From NCBI RefSeq assembly GCF_010550695.1, contig NZ_JAAGOB010000007.1:245602-309601 (forward strand): a DNA stretch of 64,000 nucleotides, written 5' to 3'. The stretch is from Phytoactinopolyspora alkaliphila (lineage in GTDB: Bacteria; Actinomycetota; Actinomycetes; Jiangellales; Jiangellaceae). The notes under the pieces were generated by a model. The model worked only from the letters and a program-made list of their open reading frames with translations. It was not told where the DNA came from and did no database searches. A program made the translations under genes and the position numbers. The first letter of the stretch is position 1, and every line of letters begins with the position of its first letter. Of the stretch, positions 16,286-24,963 are shown one piece after another.

Positions 16286-17891
16286 GCGTTTCCTCACCGG
16301 TGGCGGTCGTCCCGGTCGACGGCTCACCGGGCGAGGCCTCTGTGCGCATGACGCCGACGTCGCTCATGTCGTCGTCGGTCCCGGGCCGACGACGCAGGAG
16401 GACGAACACGAGCGCGGACGCCCCCGCGACGATCGCCGCGTTGGCGACGCTGGCCGCCTGGAGGCCGTCCGTGAACGCCGCACGCGTCACGTCCAGCAGT
16501 TCGTCGCCGACCTCGCCGGGCACCTGTGCGGCGACGTCCACCGCGCCACCGAGAGTGTCCCGGGCGGTCTCCGCGGCCTGCGGTGACAGGCTGGGGGGCA
16601 GGTTGTCACTCGTCAGGGATCCGCGGTAGACAGCGGTGGCGATGCTCCCGCCGACGGCCACGCCGAGTGCCAGCCCCAGCTCGGAGGCCGTCTCCGCCAT
16701 GCCGGATGCGGTGCCGGCGCGCTCAGGCGGTGCACTGCCGATCACGAGATCGTAGGTGAGGGCGACCGCCGGGTTGGCGGCGATGCTGAGGACGCTGAAG
16801 CCCACCACGACCGCGGCCAGGCCCGACTCGGGGGTGGCCTGGGTGATGACGAGCAGCCCGGCTGCCGCCAGGATCAGCGCTGCGCTGATCGCCCGGGCAT
16901 GGCCGACCCGCCGCGCCAGCGCGGGGGCCAGAAGCGACGTCACCACGGAGAGGAGCATGGCCGGCACGATGAGTGCTCCCGCGCGCAGAGCGGAGATGCC
17001 GAGGACCGACTGCATGTACTGCAGGATCAGGAACTGCGTGCCAGCAATGACCAGCAGGCTCACCAGCTGGGCGGCCAGCGCGGTGCTGAAGGACCGGCGG
17101 GTGAGCAGGCTGACGTCCATGACCGGGTCGTCGAGGTGCCGCTGCCGCCGCACGAAGACTGTCCCAACGGCGAGGCCGGTGGCGATGGTCAGTACCGTCA
17201 CCCCGAGTGAACCGCCCTTGGCCAGCTCTTTGATGCCGTAGATGACCGCCAGGATCGCGACGAGAGACAGGCCTACGCTGGCGAAATCGAGACGGCCCGC
17301 GTTCGGGTTGCGGTACTCGGGCAGCAGGACACGAGCGAGAACGATCAGCAGGGCCATCACCGGCACGCCGATGAGGAAGACCGAGCCCCACCAGAACTCT
17401 TCCAGCAACGCGCCGCCCACCAACGGCCCAATGGCGCCGCCGAGCATGAAGTTGATCATCCATGCGGCGATGGCGAACGCTCGCTGCTGGGGATCCTTGA
17501 ACATGTTGCTGATCAGGGACAACGTGGACGGCATCAGAGTAGCGCCGGTGACACCCAGCAGCGCGCGGGTGGCGATGAGCATCTCGGCACTGGTGGAGTA
17601 GGCCGCGAGCAGCGAGGCGAGCCCGAACGCGGCAGCGCCGATCATCAGCAGCCGCCGGCGCCCGATCCGGTCACCGAGCGTTCCCATGGTGATCAGCAAG
17701 CCGGCGATCATGAAGCCGTAGATGTCGGTGATCCACAGAAGCTGCGAGCTGCTCGGCTGCAGATCAGCGCTGATGTTGGGAACAGCGAGATGCAGCACTG
17801 TCAGATCGAGGCCGATGACCATCGTAGGCAGAGCGAGCAGGGCGAGTCCGAGCCATTCGCGGCGCCCAGCCCGGGAAGCGGCGTCAGTCAT
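16272..17891 (-). CDS. MFS drug transporter, DHA2 (14-TM) family
   Basis: 539 residues with about 14 hydrophobic helices. Early motifs: LDLTVLHLAVPNISADLQPS and LLWITDIYGFMIAGLLITMG, then GDRIGRRRLLMIGA (motif A) at about residue 78, all typical of EmrB/QacA/LfrA exporters. It is a proton-driven efflux pump in the cytoplasmic membrane. The divergent TetR gene (18022) shares a 130-bp promoter region and is the likely repressor, the usual layout for such pumps. Substrate unknown. Confidence 0.92.
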   Translation of the reverse strand: MTDAASRAGRREWLGLALLALPTMVIGLDLTVLHLAVPNISADLQPSSSQLLWITDIYGFMIAGLLITMGTLGDRIGRRRLLMIGAAAFGLASLLAAYSTSAEMLIATRALLGVTGATLMPSTLSLISNMFKDPQQRAFAIAAWMINFMLGGAIGPLVGGALLEEFWWGSVFLIGVPVMALLIVLARVLLPEYRNPNAGRLDFASVGLSLVAILAVIYGIKELAKGGSLGVTVLTIATGLAVGTVFVRRQRHLDDPVMDVSLLTRRSFSTALAAQLVSLLVIAGTQFLILQYMQSVLGISALRAGALIVPAMLLSVVTSLLAPALARRVGHARAISAALILAAAGLLVITQATPESGLAAVVVGFSVLSIAANPAVALTYDLVIGSAPPERAGTASGMAETASELGLALGVAVGGSIATAVYRGSLTSDNLPPSLSPQAAETARDTLGGAVDVAAQVPGEVGDELLDVTRAAFTDGLQAASVANAAIVAGASALVFVLLRRRPGTDDDMSDVGVMRTEASPGEPSTGTTATGEETLTPR

Positions 17892-17930
17892 GCGGGTGTC
17901 CTTCGGTGGAATCGGTCAATGTCACTCTGC

Positions 17931-17950
17931 ATTACGTTCCGATGCGTATT
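17931..17950. promoter_or_regulatory. candidate TetR operator
   Basis: ATTACG-N8-CGTATT is an imperfect inverted repeat (5 of 6 positions) in the MFS/TetR divergent region, in an AT-richer patch that also holds TATTTAAAT. Assignment to the TetR product is inferred from position. Confidence 0.4.
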
Positions 17951-18008
17951 TAAATTCCTCTCTAGTCGGCCGGAAGCGATGTGACCTACGGCACGTTGCC
18001 GCGCCGCG

Positions 18009-18014
18009 TAACCT
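18009..18014 (+). promoter_or_regulatory. -10 element of TetR gene, leaderless start
   Basis: TAACCT is followed after 7 nt by ATG 18022; no ribosome-binding site is seen. Confidence 0.45.
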
Positions 18015-18021
18015 GGCGGGT

Positions 18022-18672
18022 ATGGCGCCCCAGGAGATGACACGGCATGTCGGCAGGCCGCGTGATCCGGCCATCGACAGGTCGGTGCTCGAGGCGACAC
18101 TGGCGGTGCTGCGCGAGTACGGCTACGCGGGATTCAGCTTGGAGGGGGTCGCTGCCAGGGCCGGAACCACCAAGCCGTCCATCGCGAGACGCTGGCGACG
18201 CCGTCAGGAGCTGATCATCGCCGCGCTTACCACGGTGTTGGTGCGGCCGCCGGTGCCTGACACCGGGTGCACCCGATGCGACCTTATCGACGGGGTGGAA
18301 CTGCTCGTCGACGCCGTCATCCGCCGTATGCCGCCCGGTGTGCTCGCGCCCCTGATCGCCGAGTGTGCGCCCGACCCGGAGCTCAACCAGAAGCTGACCG
18401 ACGCCCTCGTCCGCCCGCCGCGGGAGGCACTCATGCAGACCGTACGGCGGGCGATCGACCGGGGGCATCTGCGTCCGGACACGGATGCCGAGCTCGTGGT
18501 CGACCTGCTCGCCTCACTCGTCTTTCAGGGCAGCCTCCTGGCCGATGCGCCGTTCTGCAGTGAGCGCGCGGCCGACGCCGTGGATCTCGTCCTGCGCGGG
18601 GTCGCCGTCGACTTCCGTGCCCTGGTGGAGATCAGTCATCGGCACGGCGGGACGCACCGGCACGCCACCTGA
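18022..18672 (+). CDS. TetR-family transcriptional regulator
   Basis: 216 residues. The DNA-binding domain is at residues about 10-60: GRPRDPAIDRSVLEATLAVL, then FSLEGVAARAGTTKPSIARR, the helix-turn-helix with W-R-R-R in the recognition end. The C-terminal domain (TetR_C_11-like, with MPPGVLAPLIAECAPDPEL) would bind a drug-like ligand. The start at ATG 18022 fits a -10 box 7 nt upstream, which implies a leaderless mRNA; a longer upstream frame has no support. It probably represses the divergent MFS exporter. Confidence 0.9.
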   Translation: MAPQEMTRHVGRPRDPAIDRSVLEATLAVLREYGYAGFSLEGVAARAGTTKPSIARRWRRRQELIIAALTTVLVRPPVPDTGCTRCDLIDGVELLVDAVIRRMPPGVLAPLIAECAPDPELNQKLTDALVRPPREALMQTVRRAIDRGHLRPDTDAELVVDLLASLVFQGSLLADAPFCSERAADAVDLVLRGVAVDFRALVEISHRHGGTHRHAT

Positions 18673-18706
18673 CCGGCGAAGCGTGCCACGCGGGCCGGCC
18701 GTCTCG

Positions 18707-19555
18707 TCACGGGAGGGTGAGGATCTCCGCGCCGGAGTCGGTGACGAGGATGGTGTGCTCGAACTGGGCCGAGCGGCGCAGATCCTTGGTGACCACCGTC
18801 CAGCCGTCGTTCCACATGGTCCACTCGTGCGTGCCGAGATTGAGCATCGGCTCGATGGTGAACACCATGCCGGCTTCGATCAGCGTGGTGGAGCCGGGGT
18901 CGTCGTAGTGGGGGATGACCAGGCCGGAATGGAACGACTCTCCGACGCCGTGCCCGGTGAACTCGCGGACCACGCCGTAGCCGAACCGCTTCGCGTAGGA
19001 CTCGATCACCCGGCCGATGACGTTGACGGCGCGCCCGGGGCGCACCGCCTTGATGCCCCGCATGAGCGCCTCGTGGGTGCGTTCCACCAGGAGGCGGCTT
19101 TCTTCGTCGACGTCGCCCGCGAGGAACGTCGCGTTGTTGTCGCCGTGCACGTCGCCGATGTAGGCGGTGATGTCGATGTTGACGATGTCGCCGTCAGCGA
19201 CGACGGTGGAGTCGGGGATGCCGTGGCAAATCACCTCGTTCACGCTGGCACACAGTGACTTCGGGAAGCCGCGGTAGCCGAGCGTGGAGGGGTAGGCGCC
19301 GTGATCGCAGAGGAACTCGTGACCGATCCGGTCCAGCTCGTCGGTCGTGACGCCCGGCTCGATGTGCTTGCCGACCACCTGCAGGGCCTGCGCCGCCAGC
19401 TGGGCCGCGGTGCGGATCCGCTCGATCGTCTCGGCGTCCTTCACCTCCGAACCGGTGAACCGGGCAGGTGCGGGACGCCCGACGTACTCGGGCCGGGGGA
19501 TGGACGACGGCACGGTGCGTTGCGGCGAGACGGTACCGGGTACGAGAGGGCTCAC
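18707..19555 (-). CDS. map: methionine aminopeptidase, type I
   Basis: 282 residues from GTG 19555, giving the [12 protein letters not shown] start usual for the longer actinobacterial enzymes; the frame stays open to 19642 without support. Metal and active-site residues are visible: [11 protein letters not shown] (His), [19 protein letters not shown] (two Asp ligands), [10 protein letters not shown] (His), FTIEPML (Glu) and QFEHTILVT (Glu). It removes initiator Met from nascent proteins in the cytoplasm. The N-terminal extension of about 40 residues with PxxxPxxI is the SH3-binding-like linker of class Ic enzymes. A second map gene elsewhere is likely. Confidence 0.95.
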   Translation of the reverse strand: MSPLVPGTVSPQRTVPSSIPRPEYVGRPAPARFTGSEVKDAETIERIRTAAQLAAQALQVVGKHIEPGVTTDELDRIGHEFLCDHGAYPSTLGYRGFPKSLCASVNEVICHGIPDSTVVADGDIVNIDITAYIGDVHGDNNATFLAGDVDEESRLLVERTHEALMRGIKAVRPGRAVNVIGRVIESYAKRFGYGVVREFTGHGVGESFHSGLVIPHYDDPGSTTLIEAGMVFTIEPMLNLGTHEWTMWNDGWTVVTKDLRRSAQFEHTILVTDSGAEILTLP

Positions 19556-19640
19556 GAGAGGCCAGTCTAGGTGCGGATCACCCAGCCCGACGAGCCGGTC
19601 GCGGCTAGGGTGATCGTGGCGGAGATGGAAGGAGCCGGGC

Positions 19641-19847
19641 ATGAACGGACCGTGGTATTGGTGCTTGATTCACTCCGAGGTCGAGCCGGAGGCGGGGTGT
19701 CCCAATGATCGGCGGCTCGGCCCCTACGACACCGCGGAGGAGGCCGCCGAAGCGCCGGCCCGTGCGCGGGCGCGCACGGAACAAATGGAGCGGGAAGACC
19801 AGCGCGAGCGTGAGTGGGGCAAGGGCTGGGACAACGGGGACCGCTGA
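19641..19847 (+). CDS. small conserved actinobacterial protein
   Basis: 68 residues with AAGGAGCC before ATG 19641. The N-terminus [18 protein letters not shown] carries two cysteines and one His, a possible metal site; then [20 protein letters not shown] and a highly charged Arg/Glu tail. Similar short proteins sit near map in other actinobacteria (recalled, not checked). No function known. It is divergent from map by 85 nt. Confidence 0.75.
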   Translation: MNGPWYWCLIHSEVEPEAGCPNDRRLGPYDTAEEAAEAPARARARTEQMEREDQREREWGKGWDNGDR

Positions 19848-19854
19848 CTCACAT

Positions 19855-19921
19855 CGCGTCGATCATGGGCGAACGCCGCCTCTGGTGCGGCCACGGGGCA
19901 CATTCGCCCATGATCAACGCG
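19855..19921. repeat. 67-bp long-stem inverted repeat (hairpin element)
   Basis: Arms 19855-19873 and 19903-19921 pair at 18 of 19 positions, with GATCATGGGCGAA perfect in each; the loop is 29 nt. It lies between the end of the small conserved gene (plus) and the end of panB (minus), so it is a good bidirectional terminator. It resembles the element at 31259-31344 in size and in its GATCATG core. Confidence 0.7.
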
Positions 19922-20016
19922 TTCCGGGGCCGTTGGCTGCCGCCTGCGGCCCGTCCCGGCATCAGGTAGGCGGCATGCGGTGAGCGTGCGCCTGTGCTGG
20001 AGCTACGACCCGCCTG

Positions 20017-20853
20017 TCAGCGGTAGGTGTGCTCCTCCCCGGGGAACTGCCCGGTGGTGACGTCCTCGGCGAACGCCTTCGCGGCGGAGGTCAGGCCGGC
20101 GCGCAGATCACCGTAGGCCTTGACGAACCGGGGCATCGCGCCGGAGCGCATCCCTGCCATGTCCTGCCAGACCAGCACCTGCGCGTCGCAGTCCGGACCT
20201 GCACCGATGCCGATCACCGGGATGGACAGCCGCTTGGTGATCTCCGCGGCGACGTCCGCGGCGACCATTTCCAGCACGATCGAGAACGCCCCGGCCTTTT
20301 CCAGTGCCAGCGCCGCGGTGAGGAGGTCTTCACCCTGGGCGCCTCTGCCCTGCACCCGGTAGCCGCCGATCGCGTTGACACTCTGCGGGGTGAATCCGAC
20401 GTGGGCCATGACCGGGATGCCCGCTTCGACGATCCGGTGCACCGAGTCCACAGCCGGCAGACCGCCCTCGAGTTTGACCGCCTGGACGCCAGTCTCTTTC
20501 ATGACCTGGATAGATGTCGCCAGAGCCTGCTCGGAGCCGATCTGGTACGAGCCGAACGGCAGGTCGCACACGACCAAGGCGCGCTTCGCGGACCGGACCA
20601 CGGCCCTGGCCAGCGGCATCATCTCTTCGATGGTGACCGGGATGGTGTCCGTGTGGGCGTACACGTTGTTTCCCGCCGAATCTCCCACCAGCAAGACCGG
20701 TATGCCGGCCTGGTCGAAGATCTCCGCCGTGTACATGTCGTAGGCGGTGAGCATGGGCCAGCGTTCACCGCGCTCCTTCGCAGTGCGCAGATCCCGGATC
20801 GTGATGCGCCGATTGGCCTCGCCGCCGTACAGCGGCGATTTCTCAACGGTCAT
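20017..20853 (-). CDS. panB: 3-methyl-2-oxobutanoate hydroxymethyltransferase
   Basis: 278 residues, family length. Conserved segments: TAYDMYTAEIFDQAGI, LLVGDSAGNNVYAHTDT (Mg-binding Asp), VCDLPFGSYQ, VKLEGG, GIPVMAHVGFTPQS and VLEMVAADVA with the catalytic Glu, ending with a GIGAGPDCDAQVLVW segment. It transfers a methylene group from methylene-tetrahydrofolate to ketoisovalerate, the first step of pantothenate/CoA synthesis. AGGAGT precedes ATG 20853. No panC or panD is adjacent in the window. Confidence 0.96.
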   Translation of the reverse strand: MTVEKSPLYGGEANRRITIRDLRTAKERGERWPMLTAYDMYTAEIFDQAGIPVLLVGDSAGNNVYAHTDTIPVTIEEMMPLARAVVRSAKRALVVCDLPFGSYQIGSEQALATSIQVMKETGVQAVKLEGGLPAVDSVHRIVEAGIPVMAHVGFTPQSVNAIGGYRVQGRGAQGEDLLTAALALEKAGAFSIVLEMVAADVAAEITKRLSIPVIGIGAGPDCDAQVLVWQDMAGMRSGAMPRFVKAYGDLRAGLTSAAKAFAEDVTTGQFPGEEHTYR

Positions 20854-21103
20854 GACAAGACTCCTTCACATCGTCTCGAGGCCCGCGGATCGGGTCCCCT
20901 GACACCACGGATTCTCCCACTTTCCGGCGAGCCGTGTCCGGCTCCAGCGCCCTCGCCCTCCAGCCGAGCCGCGCTTGTCGGTGTCGATGGCCGGGCGTGG
21001 GGGTACCGGTTCGCATAGCCTTGCCATAGGCGGGCCGGTCCGCGGATGCGGTCGGAATCGTCACGAAACGTGGCAAAACGTACAAGCGGGAGTGGATTGA
21101 CAC

Positions 21104-22357
21104 ATGCCTCAGATGTGGGTGCGTAACGCGGTCGCGGAGGGCATCGGCGCGTTCGCGCTGACGTTCGTCGCGATCTTGACCATCGCCACGGGAGGTCTGA
21201 CATCGTATGCGCTAGCGCAGGGTTTGATCGTGCTCGCCCTGGTGGCGGCCCTCGGGCACGTATCCGGTGGTCATTTCAATCCCGCGGTGACGCTCGGGCT
21301 GCTTCTTGGCCGGCGGATCGACATCGTCGGCGCTGTCATGTACTGGGCGGCGCAGCTGATCGGAGGGATCGTCGCCGCCGTGGTTGTCCTGCTCGTGATG
21401 AGCCGCGACGTCGTCTCGGCGGCCGCTCCGGACCCCGTGAGTGTGGCCGGGCTGAACATCATCGGTGCTATGGCGCTTGAGGCGATCGCGGTCTTCGTCG
21501 TCGTCCTGGTCGTGTTCGGCACGATCGTCGACCAGCGGGCGCCGCTCTCGGCGTATCCGTTCGCCATCGGCCTCGCCTACGTGGGAGGCATCTTCGCCAT
21601 CGCTGAGCTCACCGGTGGAGCACTGAACCCGGCTCGCGGTTTCGGCCCCGCCGTGGTCGGCGGTGAATGGGGCGGGATTCTCTCGTGGCTGGTAGGGCCC
21701 CTCCTCGGCGCGGTGCTCGCCTGGGCGGTTTTCGAGTTCGTCATCGGCGCGCCTCCTGAGGTCACCGACGACGCCGTCCTCGACGCTCCTACCGGCGACG
21801 AGGCTCATGCCCGGGACAATGCTCCTCGCCGGGACGAGCGAGGCGTCACTGCCAGGGATGGTTCGCAGGAGCCGGCCCCGGTCTTGGAGGCGGCCCGGCC
21901 ATCCCAGTCCTCGCTCAAAGTCGGTGACTCACCGACGGCGCGCTTCAAGCGGCCCCGCTCCGCGTCGGTGTCCACTGAGTCGCGGCGAGGGCAGGAACCT
22001 GTACCGGGACATTCGCCGGACCCGAAGCCGACGCCGAAGTCCGAACGGGATACGGATCGAGAGCGGCAGCCGGAACCGCTGTCCAAGCCCGAGCCCGAGC
22101 CCAAGCCCGAGCCGAGGCCCGAACCTCGCCCGGAGCCCAAGCCGGTAACGCCCGAGCCCGAGCCAGTAACGCCTGAGCCTGAGCCGGCGACGCCTGAGCC
22201 TGAGCCGGAGCCGAGGCCCGAACCCCTCCCGGAGCCCGAGCCGGTAACACCCGAGCCGGAACCCGGTGAACCACGTAAGCCCGACACCCCGCCTCCCCCT
22301 CCGCCCCCGGTCGCCCGGGAGTTGCCGCCCGAGCACAAGGGCCTGCTCGACGACTAG
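21104..22357 (+). CDS. MIP-family channel (aquaporin-like) with long Pro/Glu repeat tail
   Basis: 417 residues. Residues 1-215 form the channel: about six membrane helices and both half-helix boxes, [11 protein letters not shown] (about 57-67) and [12 protein letters not shown] (about 170-181). Such channels pass water or small neutral solutes through the plasma membrane. The unusual part is residues 230-417: a charged linker with SPxxRFKRPR, then [19 protein letters not shown] runs with VTPEPEP units (about 310-400), ending [13 protein letters not shown]. The family normally stops near residue 240-260. This tail should be cytoplasmic and extended. AAGCGGGAG lies upstream. The gene is convergent with nadE, which also has a repeat tail. 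Confidence 0.88.
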   Translation: MPQMWVRNAVAEGIGAFALTFVAILTIATGGLTSYALAQGLIVLALVAALGHVSGGHFNPAVTLGLLLGRRIDIVGAVMYWAAQLIGGIVAAVVVLLVMSRDVVSAAAPDPVSVAGLNIIGAMALEAIAVFVVVLVVFGTIVDQRAPLSAYPFAIGLAYVGGIFAIAELTGGALNPARGFGPAVVGGEWGGILSWLVGPLLGAVLAWAVFEFVIGAPPEVTDDAVLDAPTGDEAHARDNAPRRDERGVTARDGSQEPAPVLEAARPSQSSLKVGDSPTARFKRPRSASVSTESRRGQEPVPGHSPDPKPTPKSERDTDRERQPEPLSKPEPEPKPEPRPEPRPEPKPVTPEPEPVTPEPEPATPEPEPEPRPEPLPEPEPVTPEPEPGEPRKPDTPPPPPPPVARELPPEHKGLLDD

Positions 22358-22530
22358 CGCATGATGCGCGTCCGGGGCCGGTCAGAATCAGCACAGCGAT
22401 CTTCACCACACCTGTGTGACCTGTCGTGCTAGTCCTGACCGTCTGGCCTGCCGTTCTTGCACACGGCACGCGACACGGCCTCCTGGCAATAGCCTTCAGC
22501 GGACGGCACTCACACAGCCGTCACCACGGG
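22358..22530. other. intergenic, degenerate short repeats
   Basis: No gene seen. It contains CGATCTTCAC at 22397-22406, identical to the core of the 48.2-kb repeats, and CACACGG/CACACAG pieces that look like decayed copies, next to the tandem array that starts at 22531. Confidence 0.45.
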
Positions 22531-22679
22531 CACCATGAGCTTCCACGTGGCACCGCGGGGCTGGTCACAAGCTTCCCATGGGGCGCTTTGGGCGACCGTG
22601 AGCTTCCACGTCGCGCTGCGGGGTTGGTTGCAAGCTTCCATGGGGCGCTTTGGGCGACCATGAGCTTCCACGTGGCGCC
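22531..22679. repeat. phased AGCTTCC repeat array
   Basis: The core AGCTTCC recurs at 22538, 22570, 22601, 22633 and 22663, i.e. every 30-32 bp. Alternate copies are more alike (TGAGCTTCCACGTGG versus CAAGCTTCC), giving a roughly 63-bp higher-order unit repeated 2.3 times. It lies between the convergent ends of the aquaporin and nadE genes. Two further copies in the opposite orientation lie at 36218-36270. Confidence 0.75.
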
Positions 22680-22702
22680 CGAGGTCTGTCACGGCGCCGT
22701 GC

Positions 22703-24739
22703 TCAGCTAGCTGGAGGCGGTGGGGGTGTGCCCTTGTCGCGATCATCCGCCGCCGTCGGCCCGTCCGGGCCCTCCTCGGCCTGGCGCTCTGGAGGGTTCG
22801 GTGGGCTGTCGGCGTTCGCCGGGTCGCGACGCACCTGATCGTCACTCATGGGATGGCCACCCGGCGGTTGCTTAACCACGGGATTGCCACCCACGGGATT
22901 GCCGCCCGCCGGGTCGTCGCCCACGGGGTCCTCGCGCACCGGATTGTCGCGCGCAGGGTCTTCACGCACCGGATGCTCCCGCCACCTGCTCGTGATCGGC
23001 AGCCGGCGATCCCGGCCGAAGTTGCGGCGGCTGATCTTCGGGCCTGGCGGGTACTGGCGGCGCTTGTACTCGGCGGCGTCCACCATGCGCAGTACCTTGG
23101 TGACGAGCTCAGGATCGAAGCCGGCCTTCACCAGCTCGTCGCTCCCGCGATCCTGTTCGACGTAGTTATCGAGTAGCTCGTCGAGCAGGGAGTAATCGGG
23201 GAGGGAATCGGTGTCGACCTGCCCGGGCCTCAGCTCGGCGCTGGGCGGCTTCTCGATCGAGCCCTCCGGGATGGGCGGCTGCTCACCGCGCTCGACGGCG
23301 ACCGCGTTGCGCCAGCGGGCCAGGTCCCACACCAGCGTCTTGGGGACGTCTTTGATGGGCGCGTAGCCGCCGACGGCGTCGCCGTAGATGGTGGAGTAGC
23401 CGACCGCCAGTTCGCTCTTGTTGCCTGGTGCCAGCACCAGGTGGCCTTCCTGGTTGGACAGCGCCATCAACGTAATGCCACGGACCCTCGCCTGGAGGTT
23501 TTCCTCGGCCAAACCGGTAAGCGACAGGTTGTCGAGGTAGCACTGCACCATCGGCGCGATGGGGACGACACGGAACCGCAAGCCTGTGCGCTCGGCGAGA
23601 TCCCGGGCGTCGGACTTGGAGTGGTCGGACGAGTAGACACTGGGCATGGAGATGCCGTGAACGTTCTGCGCGCCCAGCGCGTCAACGGCGACGGCAGCGG
23701 TGAGCGCTGAGTCGATGCCGCCGGAGAGGCCCAGCACCACCGAAGTGAAGCCGTTCTTCTGCACGTAGTCGCGCAGTCCGGTCACCACGGCCGCGTACAC
23801 CTCGGCATGGTCGGTGAGTGTGGGAGCTATGGCGCCGGGATCCGGCTGGTACTCCGGAAGAGCCGCGGTGGACAGCGTGGTGCGGCGTACCCGGAAGCCC
23901 GCGATGTGTTCGTCGGCGACTCCCCAGACGTCCGGTGCCGGCGCCGACGCGGCGGGCAGGTCGAGGTCGACGACCAGACAGCCTTCCTCGAACTGTGGCG
24001 CACGAGCCAGCAGGTCGCCGTCGGCGTTGACCACCAGCGAGTCGCCGTCGAAGACCAGCTCGTCCTGACCGCCGATCATGTTGACGTAGGCGAGTGCAGC
24101 CTGCGAGTCCAGTGCACGGCGGCGGGCGAGGTCCAGGCGGGTGTCGTCCTTGTGCCGTTCGTAGGGCGAGCCGTTGATCACCAGGAGAAGGCCGGCGTCG
24201 GCCTCCCGGGCCACTGCGACCGGGCCGCCGTCCTGCCACAGGTCCTCGCAGATGGCCAGGGCGATGTCGACACCGTGCAGACGGACAACACCGAGGTGGT
24301 CGCCGGGCACGAAGTAGCGGAACTCGTCGAAGACGCCGTAGTTGGGCAGGTGGTGCTTGGCCTGCCGGGCGACGACGCGGCCCCCGTAGAGAACCGCGAC
24401 CGCGTTTTGCGGCGAGCCCTTGGGGCGTCCGAGCTGGACGACGTCGGCCGTGGCGTCGTCGCGACCCAGATACCCGACGACGACGGCGATGGAGCCCAGC
24501 CCCTCCGAATCCAGCCGGGTGGCCAATTTCTCCAAGGTTGCTCTGGATTCGTCGATGAAGGACCGGCGTAGGGCAAGGTCCTCAATCGGGTATCCGGTCA
24601 GCATCATCTCCGGGAACGCCACGAGATGGGCGTGCTGGGAGGCGGCATGCGCGGTCATTCGTACGACCGTGTCGGCGTTCGCGTCGAGCGCTCCGACCGT
24701 AGGGTTCACCTGGGCGAGAGCGAGTCTGATCTGCGGCAC
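22703..24739 (-). CDS. nadE: glutamine-dependent NAD+ synthetase with repeat tail
   Basis: 678 residues from GTG 24739. The N-terminal nitrilase-like glutaminase has the Glu-Lys-Cys triad in AFPEMMLTGYP, AKHHLPNYGVFDEF and LAICEDLWQDG. The synthetase domain has the PP-loop LGLSGGIDSALTAAV (about residue 337) and later KNVPKT-like loops. It converts deamido-NAD to NAD using glutamine. Known enzymes end just after the segment FGRDRRLPITSRWRE, found here at about residue 575. Here about 100 extra residues follow, largely units of the form xDP(V/A)xx or GNPVx, then a PPNPPERQ...PPPPP end. The tail should be disordered and acidic; its role is unknown. Confidence 0.95.
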   Translation of the reverse strand: MPQIRLALAQVNPTVGALDANADTVVRMTAHAASQHAHLVAFPEMMLTGYPIEDLALRRSFIDESRATLEKLATRLDSEGLGSIAVVVGYLGRDDATADVVQLGRPKGSPQNAVAVLYGGRVVARQAKHHLPNYGVFDEFRYFVPGDHLGVVRLHGVDIALAICEDLWQDGGPVAVAREADAGLLLVINGSPYERHKDDTRLDLARRRALDSQAALAYVNMIGGQDELVFDGDSLVVNADGDLLARAPQFEEGCLVVDLDLPAASAPAPDVWGVADEHIAGFRVRRTTLSTAALPEYQPDPGAIAPTLTDHAEVYAAVVTGLRDYVQKNGFTSVVLGLSGGIDSALTAAVAVDALGAQNVHGISMPSVYSSDHSKSDARDLAERTGLRFRVVPIAPMVQCYLDNLSLTGLAEENLQARVRGITLMALSNQEGHLVLAPGNKSELAVGYSTIYGDAVGGYAPIKDVPKTLVWDLARWRNAVAVERGEQPPIPEGSIEKPPSAELRPGQVDTDSLPDYSLLDELLDNYVEQDRGSDELVKAGFDPELVTKVLRMVDAAEYKRRQYPPGPKISRRNFGRDRRLPITSRWREHPVREDPARDNPVREDPVGDDPAGGNPVGGNPVVKQPPGGHPMSDDQVRRDPANADSPPNPPERQAEEGPDGPTAADDRDKGTPPPPPAS

Positions 24740-24856
24740 GGTGACGAGCCTAACGATGTTGACGCGTCGTCGTCGCGCCGACTCGTCGAGGACGGCCGGA
24801 GGGAGCCGGCATCTCGGTGGTCCGGGCGAGGCAAAGATCGGCTCCTTTTCCGGCGA

Positions 24857-24937
24857 GTGCGACGATCCCTTTCCAGTGGGTACGGCGATTCTGTCCCGGT
24901 CGGCACCACAAACCCTCCGGTCGGTACGACGATTCCC
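24857..24937 (+). repeat. three direct repeats upstream of glnA2
   Basis: GTGCGACGATCCC (24857), GGTACGGCGATTC (24879) and GGTACGACGATTCCC (24923) are near-identical and in one orientation, 22 and 44 bp apart, all within 110 bp upstream of the glnA2 start. The multiples of 22 bp suggest phased protein binding. Confidence 0.5.
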
Positions 24938-24963
24938 GGCGTGTTGACCGAGGGGGTTTCCCC

